Counted from the first letter of the stretch, positions 1-8,587 are shown. The stretch: DNA of 64,000 nt from Microbacterium sp. ABRD28 (GCF_003850245.1 NZ_CP031015.1:248001-312000); one strand, 5' to 3'. Notes: a model not told the origin generated them from the letters alone. Numbers and translations: made by a program.

Positions 1-1
1 C

Positions 2-283
2 ACGACGCCGGCGCGGATGTTCGGCCTCTACGGCAAGAAGGGGGTGATCCAGCCCGGCGCCGACGGCGACGTCGTGGTCTACGACCCCCACGGGCACACC
101 ACCATCTCTGCGGCCAGCCACCACATGAACATGGATCACTCGGCGTGGGAGGGCTTCGAGATCGACGGGCACGTCGACACCGTCATCTCCCGGGGCAAGG
201 TCATCGTCGACGGCGGCACCTACCACGGCGGCAAGGGCGACGGGCAGTACCTGCGCCGTGGCCTCAGCCAGTACCTGGTGTGA
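2..283 (+). CDS. hydA: Dihydropyrimidinase / D-hydantoinase, C-terminal part
   Basis: Only the last 93 codons are present; the gene begins upstream of the window. The fragment reads TTPARMFGLYGKKG, then GADGDVVVYDP, then VISRGKVIVDGG and a short tail with GQYLRRG. This is the closing beta-sandwich of cyclic amidohydrolases of the dihydropyrimidinase/hydantoinase family, which hydrolyse dihydrouracil, dihydrothymine or hydantoins to N-carbamoyl amino acids in the cytoplasm. The metal-binding residues lie outside the window, so activity cannot be judged. The next gene starts 5 nt after the stop codon and a transporter plus beta-amino-acid degradation genes follow, which fits reductive pyrimidine catabolism. 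Preference for pyrimidine or hydantoin cannot be decided from the tail. Confidence 0.85.
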   Translation, partial: TTPARMFGLYGKKGVIQPGADGDVVVYDPHGHTTISAASHHMNMDHSAWEGFEIDGHVDTVISRGKVIVDGGTYHGGKGDGQYLRRGLSQYLV

Positions 284-288
284 CGGCC

Positions 289-1305
289 ATGGATTTCGGT
301 GTCGTCCTGCAGACCAATCCGCCCGCGGCCCGCACGGTGCAGCTCGCGAAGCTCGCCGAGGCGCACGGGTTCAGTCACGTGTGGACCTTCGACTCGCACC
401 TGCTGTGGCAGGAGCCGTACGTCATCCACTCGGCGATCCTCGCCGAGACCAAGCGCGTGATCGTCGGGCCGTTCGTGACGAACCCGGCCACCCGCGACTG
501 GACGGTCACCGCCTCGGTGTTCGCGACCCTCAACGAGATGTACGGCAACCGCACCATCTGCGGCATCGGCCGGGGTGACTCGGCCGTGCGGGTGACGAAC
601 GGCAAGCCCACGACGCTGAAGGAGCTGCGGGAGTCGATCCACGTCATCCGCGAGCTCGGCAACTCGCGCCCGGTGGAGTACAACGGTGCGACCCTGCAGT
701 TCCCCTGGAGCCGCGGGTCGGAGCTCGATGTGTGGGTCGCCGCCTACGGTCCGCTCGCCCTGAAGCTCACCGGCGAGGTCGGCGACGGCTTCATCCTGCA
801 GCTGGCCGACGTCGACATCGCCGCGTGGATGATCACGACCGTGCGGGACGCCGCGGAGGCAGCCGGACGCGATCCCGACAGCATCGCGTTCTGCGTGGCC
901 GCTCCGATGTACATCGGCACCGACCGCGCCCACATGCGCGAGCAGTGCCGGTGGTTCGGGGGCATGGTCGGCAACCACGTCGCCGACATCGTGGCCAAGT
1001 ACGGTCAGCACGGGGCCGTTCCCGACGCGCTCACCGAGTACATCGCGGGGCGCACCGGGTACGACTACAACACCCACGGCAAGGCCGACAACGACCACGT
1101 CGACTTCGTGCCCGATGAGATCGTCGAGCGGTTCTGCATCCTCGGCACCGCCGAGGAGCACATCGCCAAACTCGAGCAGCTCCGGGCCCTCGGAGTCACC
1201 CAGTTCGCGGGGTACCTGCAGCACGACAACAAGGAGGAGACCCTCCGCGTCTACGGCGAGACCGTGATCCCGGCTCTGCAGGCGCACGTGGCGGCCAAGA
1301 AGTGA
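289..1305 (+). CDS. LLM-class (luciferase-like) flavin/F420-dependent oxidoreductase, CPS_4043-like
   Basis: 338 aa, starting at the ATG five nt after the dihydropyrimidinase stop; longer in-frame starts would overlap that gene heavily. The N-terminus MDFGVVLQTNPPAARTVQLA, the early WTFDSH segment, the glycine-rich GIGRGDSAV strand and VWVAAYGPLALKLTGEVGDG are those of a bacterial-luciferase-like TIM barrel. It most resembles the CPS_4043/TIGR03842 group, which is commonly encoded beside dihydropyrimidinase. Members of the superfamily use reduced F420 or FMN. This genome carries F420 genes in the same window, but relatives occur in organisms thought to lack F420, so the cofactor is open. From context the substrate is probably a pyrimidine or its ureide, which is inference. 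Confidence 0.8.
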   Translation: MDFGVVLQTNPPAARTVQLAKLAEAHGFSHVWTFDSHLLWQEPYVIHSAILAETKRVIVGPFVTNPATRDWTVTASVFATLNEMYGNRTICGIGRGDSAVRVTNGKPTTLKELRESIHVIRELGNSRPVEYNGATLQFPWSRGSELDVWVAAYGPLALKLTGEVGDGFILQLADVDIAAWMITTVRDAAEAAGRDPDSIAFCVAAPMYIGTDRAHMREQCRWFGGMVGNHVADIVAKYGQHGAVPDALTEYIAGRTGYDYNTHGKADNDHVDFVPDEIVERFCILGTAEEHIAKLEQLRALGVTQFAGYLQHDNKEETLRVYGETVIPALQAHVAAKK

Positions 1306-1312
1306 GGTCGGG

Positions 1313-2272
1313 ATGACGAGAACGGATGTCGCTCCCGACGTCGTCACCGCCGCCAGCCGGTCCACATCGGTCCGGGCCGCACGCCCCGGCGGGCCACGCG
1401 GTGGCCGCCGGGGCGCGGCGTGGCTGTGGGGCGTCGTCGGGGTCGCCGCGGTCATCCTGCTGTGGGAGGCGTACAAGCTCCTGGCGCCCGAGAACGGGGT
1501 GCTCGTCGGCGACGTGCGCGTCCTCCCGCGCACCACCGACCTCGCGATGCCCCACGTCTGGGACATGGTGATCCGTCTCGCAGAACCCGTCACCCGGCAG
1601 GACGGCTCTCCGCCGCTCTGGGCGGCGGTGGCCCTCGCCGCCCTCACCACGCTGGGGATCGCGGCGGCCGGATGGCTCGTGGGCCTCGTGGTCGGCATGG
1701 CGCTCGCCCTGGTGATGCAGCGCTGGCAGCTGGCGGAGTGGGGACTTCTCCCCTGGATCATCCTCAGCCAGACCGTTCCGCTGATCGCCTTCGCGCCGAT
1801 CGTCCGCAGCTGGGGATCGCGGATCGAGATCGCTGGCGCCCAGTGGCAGGACTGGATGTCGGTGGCCGTCATCGCCTCGTACCTCGCGTTCTTCCCCATC
1901 GCCGTCGGCGCCCTCCGCGGGCTGCAGTCCCCCGAACGCCTCCATGCCGAGCTCTTCCACACCTACTCCGCCGGATACTGGCAGACCCTCTGGCGCCTGC
2001 GGCTCCCCGCCGCGGTGCCCTACCTCCTGCCGGCCCTGCGCCTCGGGGCGGCGAACGCCGTGGTCGGCGCGGTCGTCGCCGAGGTGTCCACGGGCCTCCA
2101 GGGCGGGATCGGCCGGCTCCTCATCCAGTTCGCCGGCCAGGCCTCGGGCGACCCCGCCAAGGCCTGGGGCCCGATCTTCGGCGCTGTGGCCCTCGGGCTC
2201 ATCGCCGCCGGGTCGATCGCGGTCCTCGGCGTCATCCTGAAGAACTATCGACGAGGCGAGGTCACCGCATGA
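1313..2272 (+). CDS. ABC transporter permease (BPD_transp_1 type), first of two
   Basis: 319 aa. A basic, proline- and glycine-rich N-terminus of about 35 residues is followed by about six membrane segments. The cytoplasmic coupling loop near residues 205-235 (AELFHTYSAGYWQTLWRLRL, PAAVPYLLPALRLGAANAVV) resembles the EAA motif of nitrate/taurine/hydroxymethylpyrimidine-type importers. It starts 7 nt after the oxidoreductase gene and its stop overlaps the ATPase start (ATGA). The second permease two genes on suggests a heterodimeric channel rather than the homodimer usual for this family. Likely cargo is a pyrimidine, hydantoin or ureide, judging only from the operon. Confidence 0.85.
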   Translation: MTRTDVAPDVVTAASRSTSVRAARPGGPRGGRRGAAWLWGVVGVAAVILLWEAYKLLAPENGVLVGDVRVLPRTTDLAMPHVWDMVIRLAEPVTRQDGSPPLWAAVALAALTTLGIAAAGWLVGLVVGMALALVMQRWQLAEWGLLPWIILSQTVPLIAFAPIVRSWGSRIEIAGAQWQDWMSVAVIASYLAFFPIAVGALRGLQSPERLHAELFHTYSAGYWQTLWRLRLPAAVPYLLPALRLGAANAVVGAVVAEVSTGLQGGIGRLLIQFAGQASGDPAKAWGPIFGAVALGLIAAGSIAVLGVILKNYRRGEVTA

Positions 2273-3108
2273 GCGCCCCCACCCCCACCGCCCCACCGGT
2301 CACCACGACAGCAGCGGTCTCGGTGAGCGACGTGACCAAGACCTTCGCCTCGGCGTCGGGTGAGGTGCGCGCCCTCACCGCCGTCGACCTCACCGTCGCC
2401 CCCGGCGAGTTCGTCTCGCTGATCGGCCCGTCCGGCTGCGGCAAGTCGACGCTCCTGCGTCTCATCGCCGACCTCGACACCGCGTCATCGGGGCGCATCG
2501 AGGTCTTCGGCAAAGACCCTTCCCGCGCCCGCCGCGACCAGGACTACGGCATCGCCTTCCAGCAGGCGGGCCTCCTCCCCTGGCGCACCGTGGCGGCGAA
2601 CATCGCCCTGCCCCTCGAGATCCACGGCGTCGGCGCCGCCGATCGGCGAACGCGCGTGGCCGAGCTCACCGAGATGGTCGGCCTCACCGACTTCGCCGAC
2701 CGGTACCCGGACCAGCTGTCAGGAGGGATGCAGCAGCGCGTCGCGATCGCGCGCGCCCTCGCCGAACAGCCGCGGCTGCTGCTGATGGATGAGCCGTTCG
2801 GCGCCCTGGACGAGATGACGCGCGAGCGCATGCAGACCGAGCTCGCGCGCATCGCGACCGAGACCGGCGCGGCCGTCGTCTTCGTCACCCACTCCATCCC
2901 CGAGGCGGTCTTCCTCTCGGATCGGGTGGTCGTGATGTCGCCGCGCCCGGGACGGATCACCTCGGTGGTGGATGTGAGCTTCGGGGCCACCCGTCGCGAT
3001 GAGGCCCTGCGCGAGGCATCCGTCTTCTTCGACAGCGTGACCGCGGTGCGCGCGGCCCTCCACGGCGAGACCGACGGCGAGCGCGCCGCGACCCGGGAGA
3101 TGCGATGA
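2269..3108 (+). CDS. ABC transporter ATP-binding protein (SsuB/TauB/ThiZ-like)
   Basis: 279 aa. Walker A GPSGCGKST, Q-loop FQQAGLLPW, signature LSGGMQQR, Walker B LLLMDEPFGALDE and switch His in VTHSIPEA are all intact, so it should hydrolyse ATP. The first 16 residues are a Thr/Pro-rich extension before the nucleotide-binding domain. It overlaps both flanking permease genes by 4 nt (ATGA at each end), implying translational coupling and equal stoichiometry. The family powers importers of aromatic sulfonates, nitrate, thiamine precursors and similar small molecules. Here it should energise the permease pair fed by the lipoprotein encoded downstream. Confidence 0.9.
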   Translation: MSAPTPTAPPVTTTAAVSVSDVTKTFASASGEVRALTAVDLTVAPGEFVSLIGPSGCGKSTLLRLIADLDTASSGRIEVFGKDPSRARRDQDYGIAFQQAGLLPWRTVAANIALPLEIHGVGAADRRTRVAELTEMVGLTDFADRYPDQLSGGMQQRVAIARALAEQPRLLLMDEPFGALDEMTRERMQTELARIATETGAAVVFVTHSIPEAVFLSDRVVVMSPRPGRITSVVDVSFGATRRDEALREASVFFDSVTAVRAALHGETDGERAATREMR

Positions 3109-3884
3109 CAGCCGCGACCGCCGAGCGCCTCCGGATCATCGCCCCGATCGTCGTCGGGCTGGTCTTCCTCGGCGTGTGGCAGCTGCTCGTCGGGGTCGTC
3201 GGCGTCTCGGACTACCTGCTTCCCAGTCCCGCGGCCATCGCGGAGGAGTTCATCGCCTTCGCCCCCGCGATCGCCGACGCGACCCTCGTCACCGGCACGA
3301 ACGCGCTGCTCGGACTCGTCGTCGGCACCGTCCTCGCCGTGGTGCTGGCGGCCCTCGCTGCACGGTGGCAGGCCGTCGACGGGATGTCGGCGCCGGTCGT
3401 CGCCGCGCTCGCCGTCGTGCCGATCGTGGCGCTGGCCCCGGTCCTGAACTCGATGTTCGGTGCCGACAGCCAGTTCGGGCGGCAGGCGATCGCGGCCCTG
3501 GCGTCGTTCGTTCCCGTCTTCGTCAACACCCTCCGCGGCCTTCGTCAGACCCGACCGGTGCACCGCGACCTCATGCGCAGCTACGCCGCCAGCTCATCCC
3601 AGGCCTTCCGCGTGGTGACGCTCCCGACGGCCGCGCCGTTCCTTCTCACCGGCATCCGGATCGCCAGCTCGCTCGCGGTCATCTCCGCCCTGGTGGCCGA
3701 GTACTTCGGCGGGCCCCGCGGAGGCCTGGGGAGCTTCATCTCCACCTCGGCGGCCACGAGCGCCTATGCGCGCGCGTGGGCCTACGTCGCCGCAGCCATC
3801 GCGCTGGGGCTCGTGTTCTTCCTGGCCACCGCGGCGCTCGAACGTCTGGTCCTGCGCCGCCTCTCTCCCGGGGGTGCGCGATGA
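3105..3884 (+). CDS. ABC transporter permease (BPD_transp_1 type), second of two
   Basis: 259 aa with about six hydrophobic helices starting at residue 8 (LRIIAPIVVGLVFLGVWQLL). The coupling loop around residues 145-170 (DLMRSYAASSSQAFRVVTLP) matches the EAA region of SsuC/TauC-like permeases. It overlaps the ATPase gene by ATGA. It is about 60 residues shorter than the first permease, mostly because it lacks the N-terminal basic extension. The two permeases are clearly related but not close copies, so an asymmetric pore is the natural reading. About 96 nt separate it from the receptor gene. Confidence 0.87.
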   Translation: MTAATAERLRIIAPIVVGLVFLGVWQLLVGVVGVSDYLLPSPAAIAEEFIAFAPAIADATLVTGTNALLGLVVGTVLAVVLAALAARWQAVDGMSAPVVAALAVVPIVALAPVLNSMFGADSQFGRQAIAALASFVPVFVNTLRGLRQTRPVHRDLMRSYAASSSQAFRVVTLPTAAPFLLTGIRIASSLAVISALVAEYFGGPRGGLGSFISTSAATSAYARAWAYVAAAIALGLVFFLATAALERLVLRRLSPGGAR

Positions 3885-3980
3885 CGCCCGCCCCCGACAG
3901 CGTCCCCGCACCCGGCGGGGCCGGCACCGCACCATCCCATCGCACGACGTGATCCCGGAGGGGATTCGAAGGGAACCACC

Positions 3981-5144
3981 ATGAGACACAGCACACGCCG
4001 CGGGCTCGCGGCCGGAGCGGCCGCGCTGACCGCGGCGCTCGTCCTCACCGCCTGCTCGGGCGGCGGCTCTGATTCGGGTTCGGGTGACGCCTCGGGCGAC
4101 GGCTCCGACGGCGAGCTGACCCCGGTGACGCTCCAGCTGCAGTGGCTGCCGCAGGCGCAGTTCGCCGGCTATTTCGCCGCCGCCGATCAGGGCTTCTTCG
4201 AAGAGGAGGGCCTGGAGGTGGAGATCATCCCGTCCGGCGGCGACATCGTGCCGCAGGACGCCCTCGCCGCCGGCGACGTCGACTTCGCCATCGCCTGGGT
4301 GCCGAAGGTGCTCGGCTCGATCGAGGCGGGGGCCAACCTCACGAACATCGCCCAGATCTTCCAGCGCTCGGGCACCCTCCAGGTCTCGTGGGCCGATGCG
4401 GGCATCGAGTCGGTCGCCGACTTCGAGGGCAAACGGATCGGCTCGTGGGGGTTCGGCAACGAGTGGGAGATCTTCGCGGCGATGGCCGCCGAGGGGCTGG
4501 ACTCCACGACCGTGGAGATCATCACGCAGGACTTCAACATGAACGCCTTCCTGCAGGGCGACATCGACGCGGCGCAGGCGATGACCTACAACGAGTACGC
4601 CCAGCTGCTCGAGACCGTCGACCCCGACACCGGTGAGCTGTACCAGCCCGAGGACTTCTCGGTCATCAGCTACCAGGACACCGTCGGAGCCATGCTGCAG
4701 GACGCCATCTGGGCCGACACCGAGCGTCTGGAGTCCGACGAGGCGTACGCCGAGACGGCCGTGGCGTTCCTGAAGGCGGTCATCAAGGGGTGGGCGTACG
4801 CGCGCGACAACCCCGAGGAGGCCGCCGACATCACCCTGGCGTCGGGGTCGGGGTGGGGCCCGAGCCACGAGCTGTGGATGATGAACGAGACCAACAAGCT
4901 CATCTGGCCCGCGGCCGACGGCATCGGCATCATCGACGAGGCCGCATGGGCTCAGACCGTCGAGGGGGCCCTCGCCGCGGTCAACGAGACCGGGGCGCGC
5001 CTCATCACCGAAGAGCCACCGGCGACGGCATACGACAACCAGTACATTCAGCAGGCGCTCGACGAGCTGGAGGCCGACGGCGTCGACGTGTTCGGCGAGT
5101 CGTTCGAACCCATCGAGGTCGAACTGCAGGAGGGCGGCAACTAG
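3981..5144 (+). CDS. ABC transporter substrate-binding lipoprotein, NMT1/THI5-like
   Basis: 387 aa secreted lipoprotein: basic n-region MRHSTRRG, hydrophobic core, and lipobox LTAC with the lipidated Cys at residue 25, then a Gly/Ser/Asp-rich flexible linker to about residue 45. The mature part opens with LQLQWLPQAQFAGYFAAADQ and continues FFEEEGLEVEIIPSGG, the hallmark of NMT1/THI5-type receptors for hydroxymethylpyrimidine, riboflavin-precursor and related ligands. A purine-rich stretch (gaaggga) precedes the ATG. As the last transporter gene it would give the receptor in excess if it has its own translation signal. The pyrimidine-like ligand is inferred from the receptor family and the adjacent dihydropyrimidinase. 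Confidence 0.9.
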   Translation: MRHSTRRGLAAGAAALTAALVLTACSGGGSDSGSGDASGDGSDGELTPVTLQLQWLPQAQFAGYFAAADQGFFEEEGLEVEIIPSGGDIVPQDALAAGDVDFAIAWVPKVLGSIEAGANLTNIAQIFQRSGTLQVSWADAGIESVADFEGKRIGSWGFGNEWEIFAAMAAEGLDSTTVEIITQDFNMNAFLQGDIDAAQAMTYNEYAQLLETVDPDTGELYQPEDFSVISYQDTVGAMLQDAIWADTERLESDEAYAETAVAFLKAVIKGWAYARDNPEEAADITLASGSGWGPSHELWMMNETNKLIWPAADGIGIIDEAAWAQTVEGALAAVNETGARLITEEPPATAYDNQYIQQALDELEADGVDVFGESFEPIEVELQEGGN

Positions 5145-5168
5145 GCCCCGCCGCGCCATCCTCCGCCC

Positions 5169-5238
5169 GCGAGGCTGCATGTGCACGTCGAACCGAGAGG
5201 CCGCGATCGGTCTCGACGCCGCAGTGCAGTCTCGCGGG
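5169..5238. repeat. Intergenic palindromic repeat, copy A
   Basis: About 70 nt beginning gcgaggctgcatgtgc and ending gtgcagtctcgcggg. The two halves are imperfect inverted copies: gag(g/a)ctgca and cgtcga(a/g)accga pair with the complement of the other half. A similar 72-nt sequence lies about 325 nt downstream, on the other side of a 65-codon gene. It lies wholly between genes and is not explained as coding. It is best read as one copy of a dispersed REP-like element able to form a long hairpin; a role as terminator or mRNA stabiliser is possible. Confidence 0.7.
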
Positions 5239-5317
5239 ACCTTGGGCCCGGAGCCGCGTCGCACGCGACGCGATCATGGAGGTGACCGGCGGGGCGAGGG
5301 AGAAGTGAGGTCAGCTC

Positions 5318-5515
5318 GTGGCATCCGACAGTCGTGTCACCGTCGTGAACTCCGGCGCGTGGGGCTTCTTCTTCTTCCTGGCGTACATCGGCGCGGCCGT
5401 CTACTTCGTCTCGGTGTCGGACGGATCGTTCTGGGGGTTCATCCTCGGACTCCTCCAGGCGATCGTGTGGCCGGCGTACGTGCTCTACCACGCGCTCATG
5501 CTCCTCGGCGCCTGA
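5318..5515 (+). CDS. Small two-helix membrane protein of unknown function
   Basis: 65 aa, GTG start preceded by agaagtgagg. Two strongly hydrophobic stretches, residues about 13-32 (with a run of four Phe) and 38-62 (FWGFILGLLQAIVWPAYVLY), predict two transmembrane helices with a short polar loop. I do not recognise a characterised family. It sits between the ABC importer receptor and the aminotransferase in the same direction, so it may accompany the importer, but it is bracketed by two copies of a palindromic repeat and could equally be an unrelated insert. Its codon use matches the neighbours. Confidence 0.65.
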   Translation: MASDSRVTVVNSGAWGFFFFLAYIGAAVYFVSVSDGSFWGFILGLLQAIVWPAYVLYHALMLLGA

Positions 5516-5562
5516 GACGGAGCCGGCTCGGCGCGACCCTCTCCCCAACACGCCCGCGATCA

Positions 5563-5634
5563 GCGAGACTGCATATGCGCGCCGAGACGACGTTCGCCGC
5601 AGTGGGTCTCGTCGCCGCAGGGCGGTCTCGCGGG
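5563..5634. repeat. Intergenic palindromic repeat, copy B
   Basis: About 72 nt, beginning gcgagactgcatatgc and ending ggcggtctcgcggg, alignable end to end with copy A with a 2-nt length difference. The two halves are again imperfectly self-complementary (cgagac...cgccgagacg against the complement of gtctcgtcgcc...ggtctcg). It ends about 30 nt upstream of the aminotransferase start, so in RNA it would form a hairpin in that leader. Confidence 0.7.
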
Positions 5635-5664
5635 TGGGACCGCGCTCATCGATGAGGAGACAGC

Positions 5665-7002
5665 ATGACCACCGACATCCAGACCGATCTCGACGTCCGA
5701 GCCAAGGAGCTCGATCGCGCGCATGTCTTCCACTCGTGGTCGGCGCAGGCCGGGCTCGACCTTCCCGTCATCGCCGGCGGGTCGGGGACGACGGTCTGGG
5801 ATCACGCCGGCAATCGGATGCTGGACTTCTCGAGCCAGCTCGTCAACGTCAACATCGGTCACCAGCATCCCGCGGTGGTCGCCGCCATCCAGGAGCAGGC
5901 CGGGCGCCTGGCGACCATCGGTCCCGCGACGGCCAACCTGCAGCGCGGCGAGGCCGCCGCCCGCATCGTCGCCCGCGCCCCCGAGGGGATGAACCGGGTC
6001 TTCTTCACCAACGGCGGAGCGGATGCGATCGAGAACGCCATCCGGATGGCGCGGCTCCACGCCGCCGCCAAGGGCGAGGTGGGACGTGAGAAGGTGCTGT
6101 CGACCTACCGCTCGTACCACGGCAACACGGGGGCGGCGATCGTCGCGACCGGCGACTGGCGGCGCATCCCGAACGAGTACGCCCGCGGGCACGTGCACTT
6201 CTTCGGCCCGTATCTCTACCGCTCGGAGTTCTGGGCGACGACGCCCGAAGAGGAGAGCGCACGGGCGCTCCACCACCTCGAACGCGTCATCCAGGCCGAA
6301 GGGCCGGCGAGCATCGCCGCCCTGCTGCTGGAATCGGTGCCCGGCACCGCCGGGGTGCTGCTGCCGCCGCCCGGCTACCTCGCCGGGGTGCGCGAACTCG
6401 CCGACCGCTACGGCATCCTCCTCATCCTCGATGAGGTCATGGCGGGCTTCGGACGCACCGGCCGCTGGTTCGCGTTCGACGGCTACGACGTGGTGCCCGA
6501 CCTCATCACCTTCGCCAAGGGCGTCAACTCCGGCTACGTGCCGGTCGGCGGGGTGATCATCTCCGACGAGATCGCCGCCACGTTCGACGAGCGGGTCTTC
6601 CCCGGCGGGCTCACCTACAGCGGACACCCGCTCGCCGCGGCATCCATCATCGCGGCCCTGGATGCGATGGAGTCGGAGGGCATCGTCGACAACGCCCGCC
6701 GCATGGGCGCCGAAGCGATCGGCCCCGGGCTCCTCGCCCTCGCCGAGAAGCACGAGGTCATCGGCGAGGTGCGCGGCGAAGGCGTGTTCTGGGCGATGGA
6801 GCTGGTCGCCGACCGCGAGACCCGCGAGCCGCTGCCGGCCTCGAGCATCGGCGCGCTGAAGAAAGACCTGATGGCGCGGGGCCTGCTGCCGTTCACCGCC
6901 GACAACCGCATCCACGTCGTGCCGCCCTGCGTGGTCACCGCCGACGAGGTCGCCGAAGCGCTGGAGATCTACGACGCCGCGCTCGCGACCGTGCGCCTCT
7001 GA
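5665..7002 (+). CDS. Class III omega-aminotransferase (beta-alanine/beta-aminoisobutyrate type)
   Basis: 445 aa, a normal length for fold-type I class III aminotransferases. The PLP lysine is Lys285 in TFAKGVNSGY, the cofactor-binding Asp lies in LLILDEVMAGFGRTGRW, and the conserved FFTNGGADAIENAIRMAR and SYHGNTGAA segments are present. A GAGGAG Shine-Dalgarno precedes the ATG. Such enzymes move the terminal amino group of beta-alanine, 3-aminoisobutyrate or similar omega-amino acids to pyruvate or 2-oxoglutarate. Between a dihydropyrimidinase operon and a malonate/methylmalonate-semialdehyde dehydrogenase, the expected substrates are beta-alanine (from uracil) and 3-aminoisobutyrate (from thymine). 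Exact specificity is not readable from sequence. Confidence 0.88.
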   Translation: MTTDIQTDLDVRAKELDRAHVFHSWSAQAGLDLPVIAGGSGTTVWDHAGNRMLDFSSQLVNVNIGHQHPAVVAAIQEQAGRLATIGPATANLQRGEAAARIVARAPEGMNRVFFTNGGADAIENAIRMARLHAAAKGEVGREKVLSTYRSYHGNTGAAIVATGDWRRIPNEYARGHVHFFGPYLYRSEFWATTPEEESARALHHLERVIQAEGPASIAALLLESVPGTAGVLLPPPGYLAGVRELADRYGILLILDEVMAGFGRTGRWFAFDGYDVVPDLITFAKGVNSGYVPVGGVIISDEIAATFDERVFPGGLTYSGHPLAAASIIAALDAMESEGIVDNARRMGAEAIGPGLLALAEKHEVIGEVRGEGVFWAMELVADRETREPLPASSIGALKKDLMARGLLPFTADNRIHVVPPCVVTADEVAEALEIYDAALATVRL

Positions 7003-7054
7003 CGACACACTCGAACCACGTGTCCCTCACGAGGGGACCCACCGAAAGGATGAG

Positions 7055-8587
7055 ATGACCGACACCACGACTCTGGAGCAGACGACGCCGTCCGCGACCG
7101 CGATCCTCGATCACTGGGTGGGAGGCGCCCCCTGGGCGGGAGCGGGCGACCGCACCGGCCCGGTGTACAACCCCGCGCTCGGCGCGGTGCAGAAGGAGGT
7201 GCGCTTCGCCACCGCCGACGACGTCGACCACGTGGTCCAGGTCGCCTCGGCCGCCGCGGCGGAGTGGAAGAACGCCAGCATCGCCAAACGCCAGCAGGTG
7301 ATGTTCGCCTTCCGCGAGCTGGTGAATCAGCGCAAGGACGAGCTCGCCGCGATCCTCACGTCCGAGCACGGCAAGGTGATCTCCGACGCGCAGGGTGAGA
7401 TCGCGCGCGGCCTGGAGGTCGTGGAGTTCGCCTGCGGACTCGGGCACCTCACCAAGGGGGCGTACTCCGAGAACGTCTCGACCGGCATCGACGTGTACAC
7501 CCTGCGTCAGCCCCTCGGCGTCGTCGGGATCATCAGCCCGTTCAACTTCCCCGCGATGGTGCCGATGTGGTTCTTCGCGATCGCCCTCGCGGCAGGAAAC
7601 GCCGTGGTGCTCAAGCCCAGCGAGAAGGACCCGACGGCGGCGAACTGGATGGCCGAGCGCCTCACCGAGGCGGGCCTGCCCGACGGCGTACTCAACGTCG
7701 TCCACGGCGACAAGGTGGCCGTCGACGCGCTGCTCGAGCACCCCGAGGTGCGTGCGATCTCCTTCGTCGGGTCCACCCCGATCGCCCGTTACGTCTATGA
7801 GACCGGAACCCGCCACGGCAAGCGCGTGCAGGCTCTCGGCGGAGCGAAGAACCACATGCTGGTCCTTCCCGACGCCGACCTCGACCTCGCCGCCGATGCG
7901 GCGGTGAACGCCGGCTTCGGCTCGGCGGGCGAGCGGTGCATGGCGATCTCGGTCGTTCTCGCCGTCGACGCCGTCGCCGACGCGCTGGTGGAGAAGATCT
8001 CGGAGCGGATGGCGACGCTGCGGACCGGCGACGGCACGCGGGGCTGCGACATGGGTCCGGTGATCACCGCGGCGCACCGCGACAAGGTCTCGTCGTACGT
8101 CGACGTCGCCGCCGGAGACGGCGCGGACGTCGTGGTCGACGGGCGCGGCATCGAGGTCGACGGCGACCCCAACGGCTTCTGGGTCGGGCCGACCCTCATC
8201 GACCGGGTGCCCACCTCCTCGGCGGCGTACCGCGACGAGATCTTCGGACCGGTGCTCTCGGTCGTGCGCGTGGACGGCTACGAGGAGGGGCTCGAGCTGA
8301 TCAACTCCGGCGCGTTCGGCAACGGCACCGCGATCTTCACCAACGACGGTGGCGCGGCCCGGCGGTTCCAGCACGAGGTGCAGGTGGGGATGATCGGCGT
8401 GAACGTGCCGATCCCCGTGCCGGTCGCCTACCACTCCTTCGGCGGGTGGAAGGCGTCGCTGTTCGGCGACGCCAAGGCCTACGGCCCGCACGGGTTCGAC
8501 TTCTTCACTCAGGAGAAGGCCGTGACGAGCCGGTGGCTCGACCCGTCGCACGGGGGCATCAACCTGGGCTTCCCCCAGCACTCCTGA
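7055..8587 (+). CDS. mmsA: CoA-acylating (methyl)malonate-semialdehyde dehydrogenase
   Basis: 510 aa aldehyde dehydrogenase. The nucleophile is Cys295 in the GSAGERCMAIS motif that marks the MMSDH subgroup. NAD-binding features include ISPFNFPAMVPMWFFAIALA, KPSEKDP and FVGSTPIARYVYETG. The subgroup-specific C-terminus WKASLFGDAKAYGPHGFDFF and FTQEKAVTSRW is present. The family converts malonate semialdehyde to acetyl-CoA and methylmalonate semialdehyde to propionyl-CoA with CO2 release. It starts 52 nt after the aminotransferase, whose semialdehyde product it would consume, making it the last step of uracil/thymine catabolism here. It could also serve valine breakdown; a 3-hydroxyisobutyryl-CoA hydrolase homologue lies about 7 kb away. 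Confidence 0.93.
   Translation: MTDTTTLEQTTPSATAILDHWVGGAPWAGAGDRTGPVYNPALGAVQKEVRFATADDVDHVVQVASAAAAEWKNASIAKRQQVMFAFRELVNQRKDELAAILTSEHGKVISDAQGEIARGLEVVEFACGLGHLTKGAYSENVSTGIDVYTLRQPLGVVGIISPFNFPAMVPMWFFAIALAAGNAVVLKPSEKDPTAANWMAERLTEAGLPDGVLNVVHGDKVAVDALLEHPEVRAISFVGSTPIARYVYETGTRHGKRVQALGGAKNHMLVLPDADLDLAADAAVNAGFGSAGERCMAISVVLAVDAVADALVEKISERMATLRTGDGTRGCDMGPVITAAHRDKVSSYVDVAAGDGADVVVDGRGIEVDGDPNGFWVGPTLIDRVPTSSAAYRDEIFGPVLSVVRVDGYEEGLELINSGAFGNGTAIFTNDGGAARRFQHEVQVGMIGVNVPIPVPVAYHSFGGWKASLFGDAKAYGPHGFDFFTQEKAVTSRWLDPSHGGINLGFPQHS

Noticed and set aside
220..1962. Long minus-strand open frame opposite the oxidoreductase and permease genes
   Set aside because: Antisense shadow; the plus strand encodes recognisable family proteins throughout this stretch.
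3881..3952. A 23-codon ORF starting with ATGA overlap after the second importer permease
   Set aside because: It is very short, low in complexity (PAPDSVPAPGG), and lies in the leader of the receptor gene. Position is suggestive of coupling, but there is no supporting conservation that I can see.
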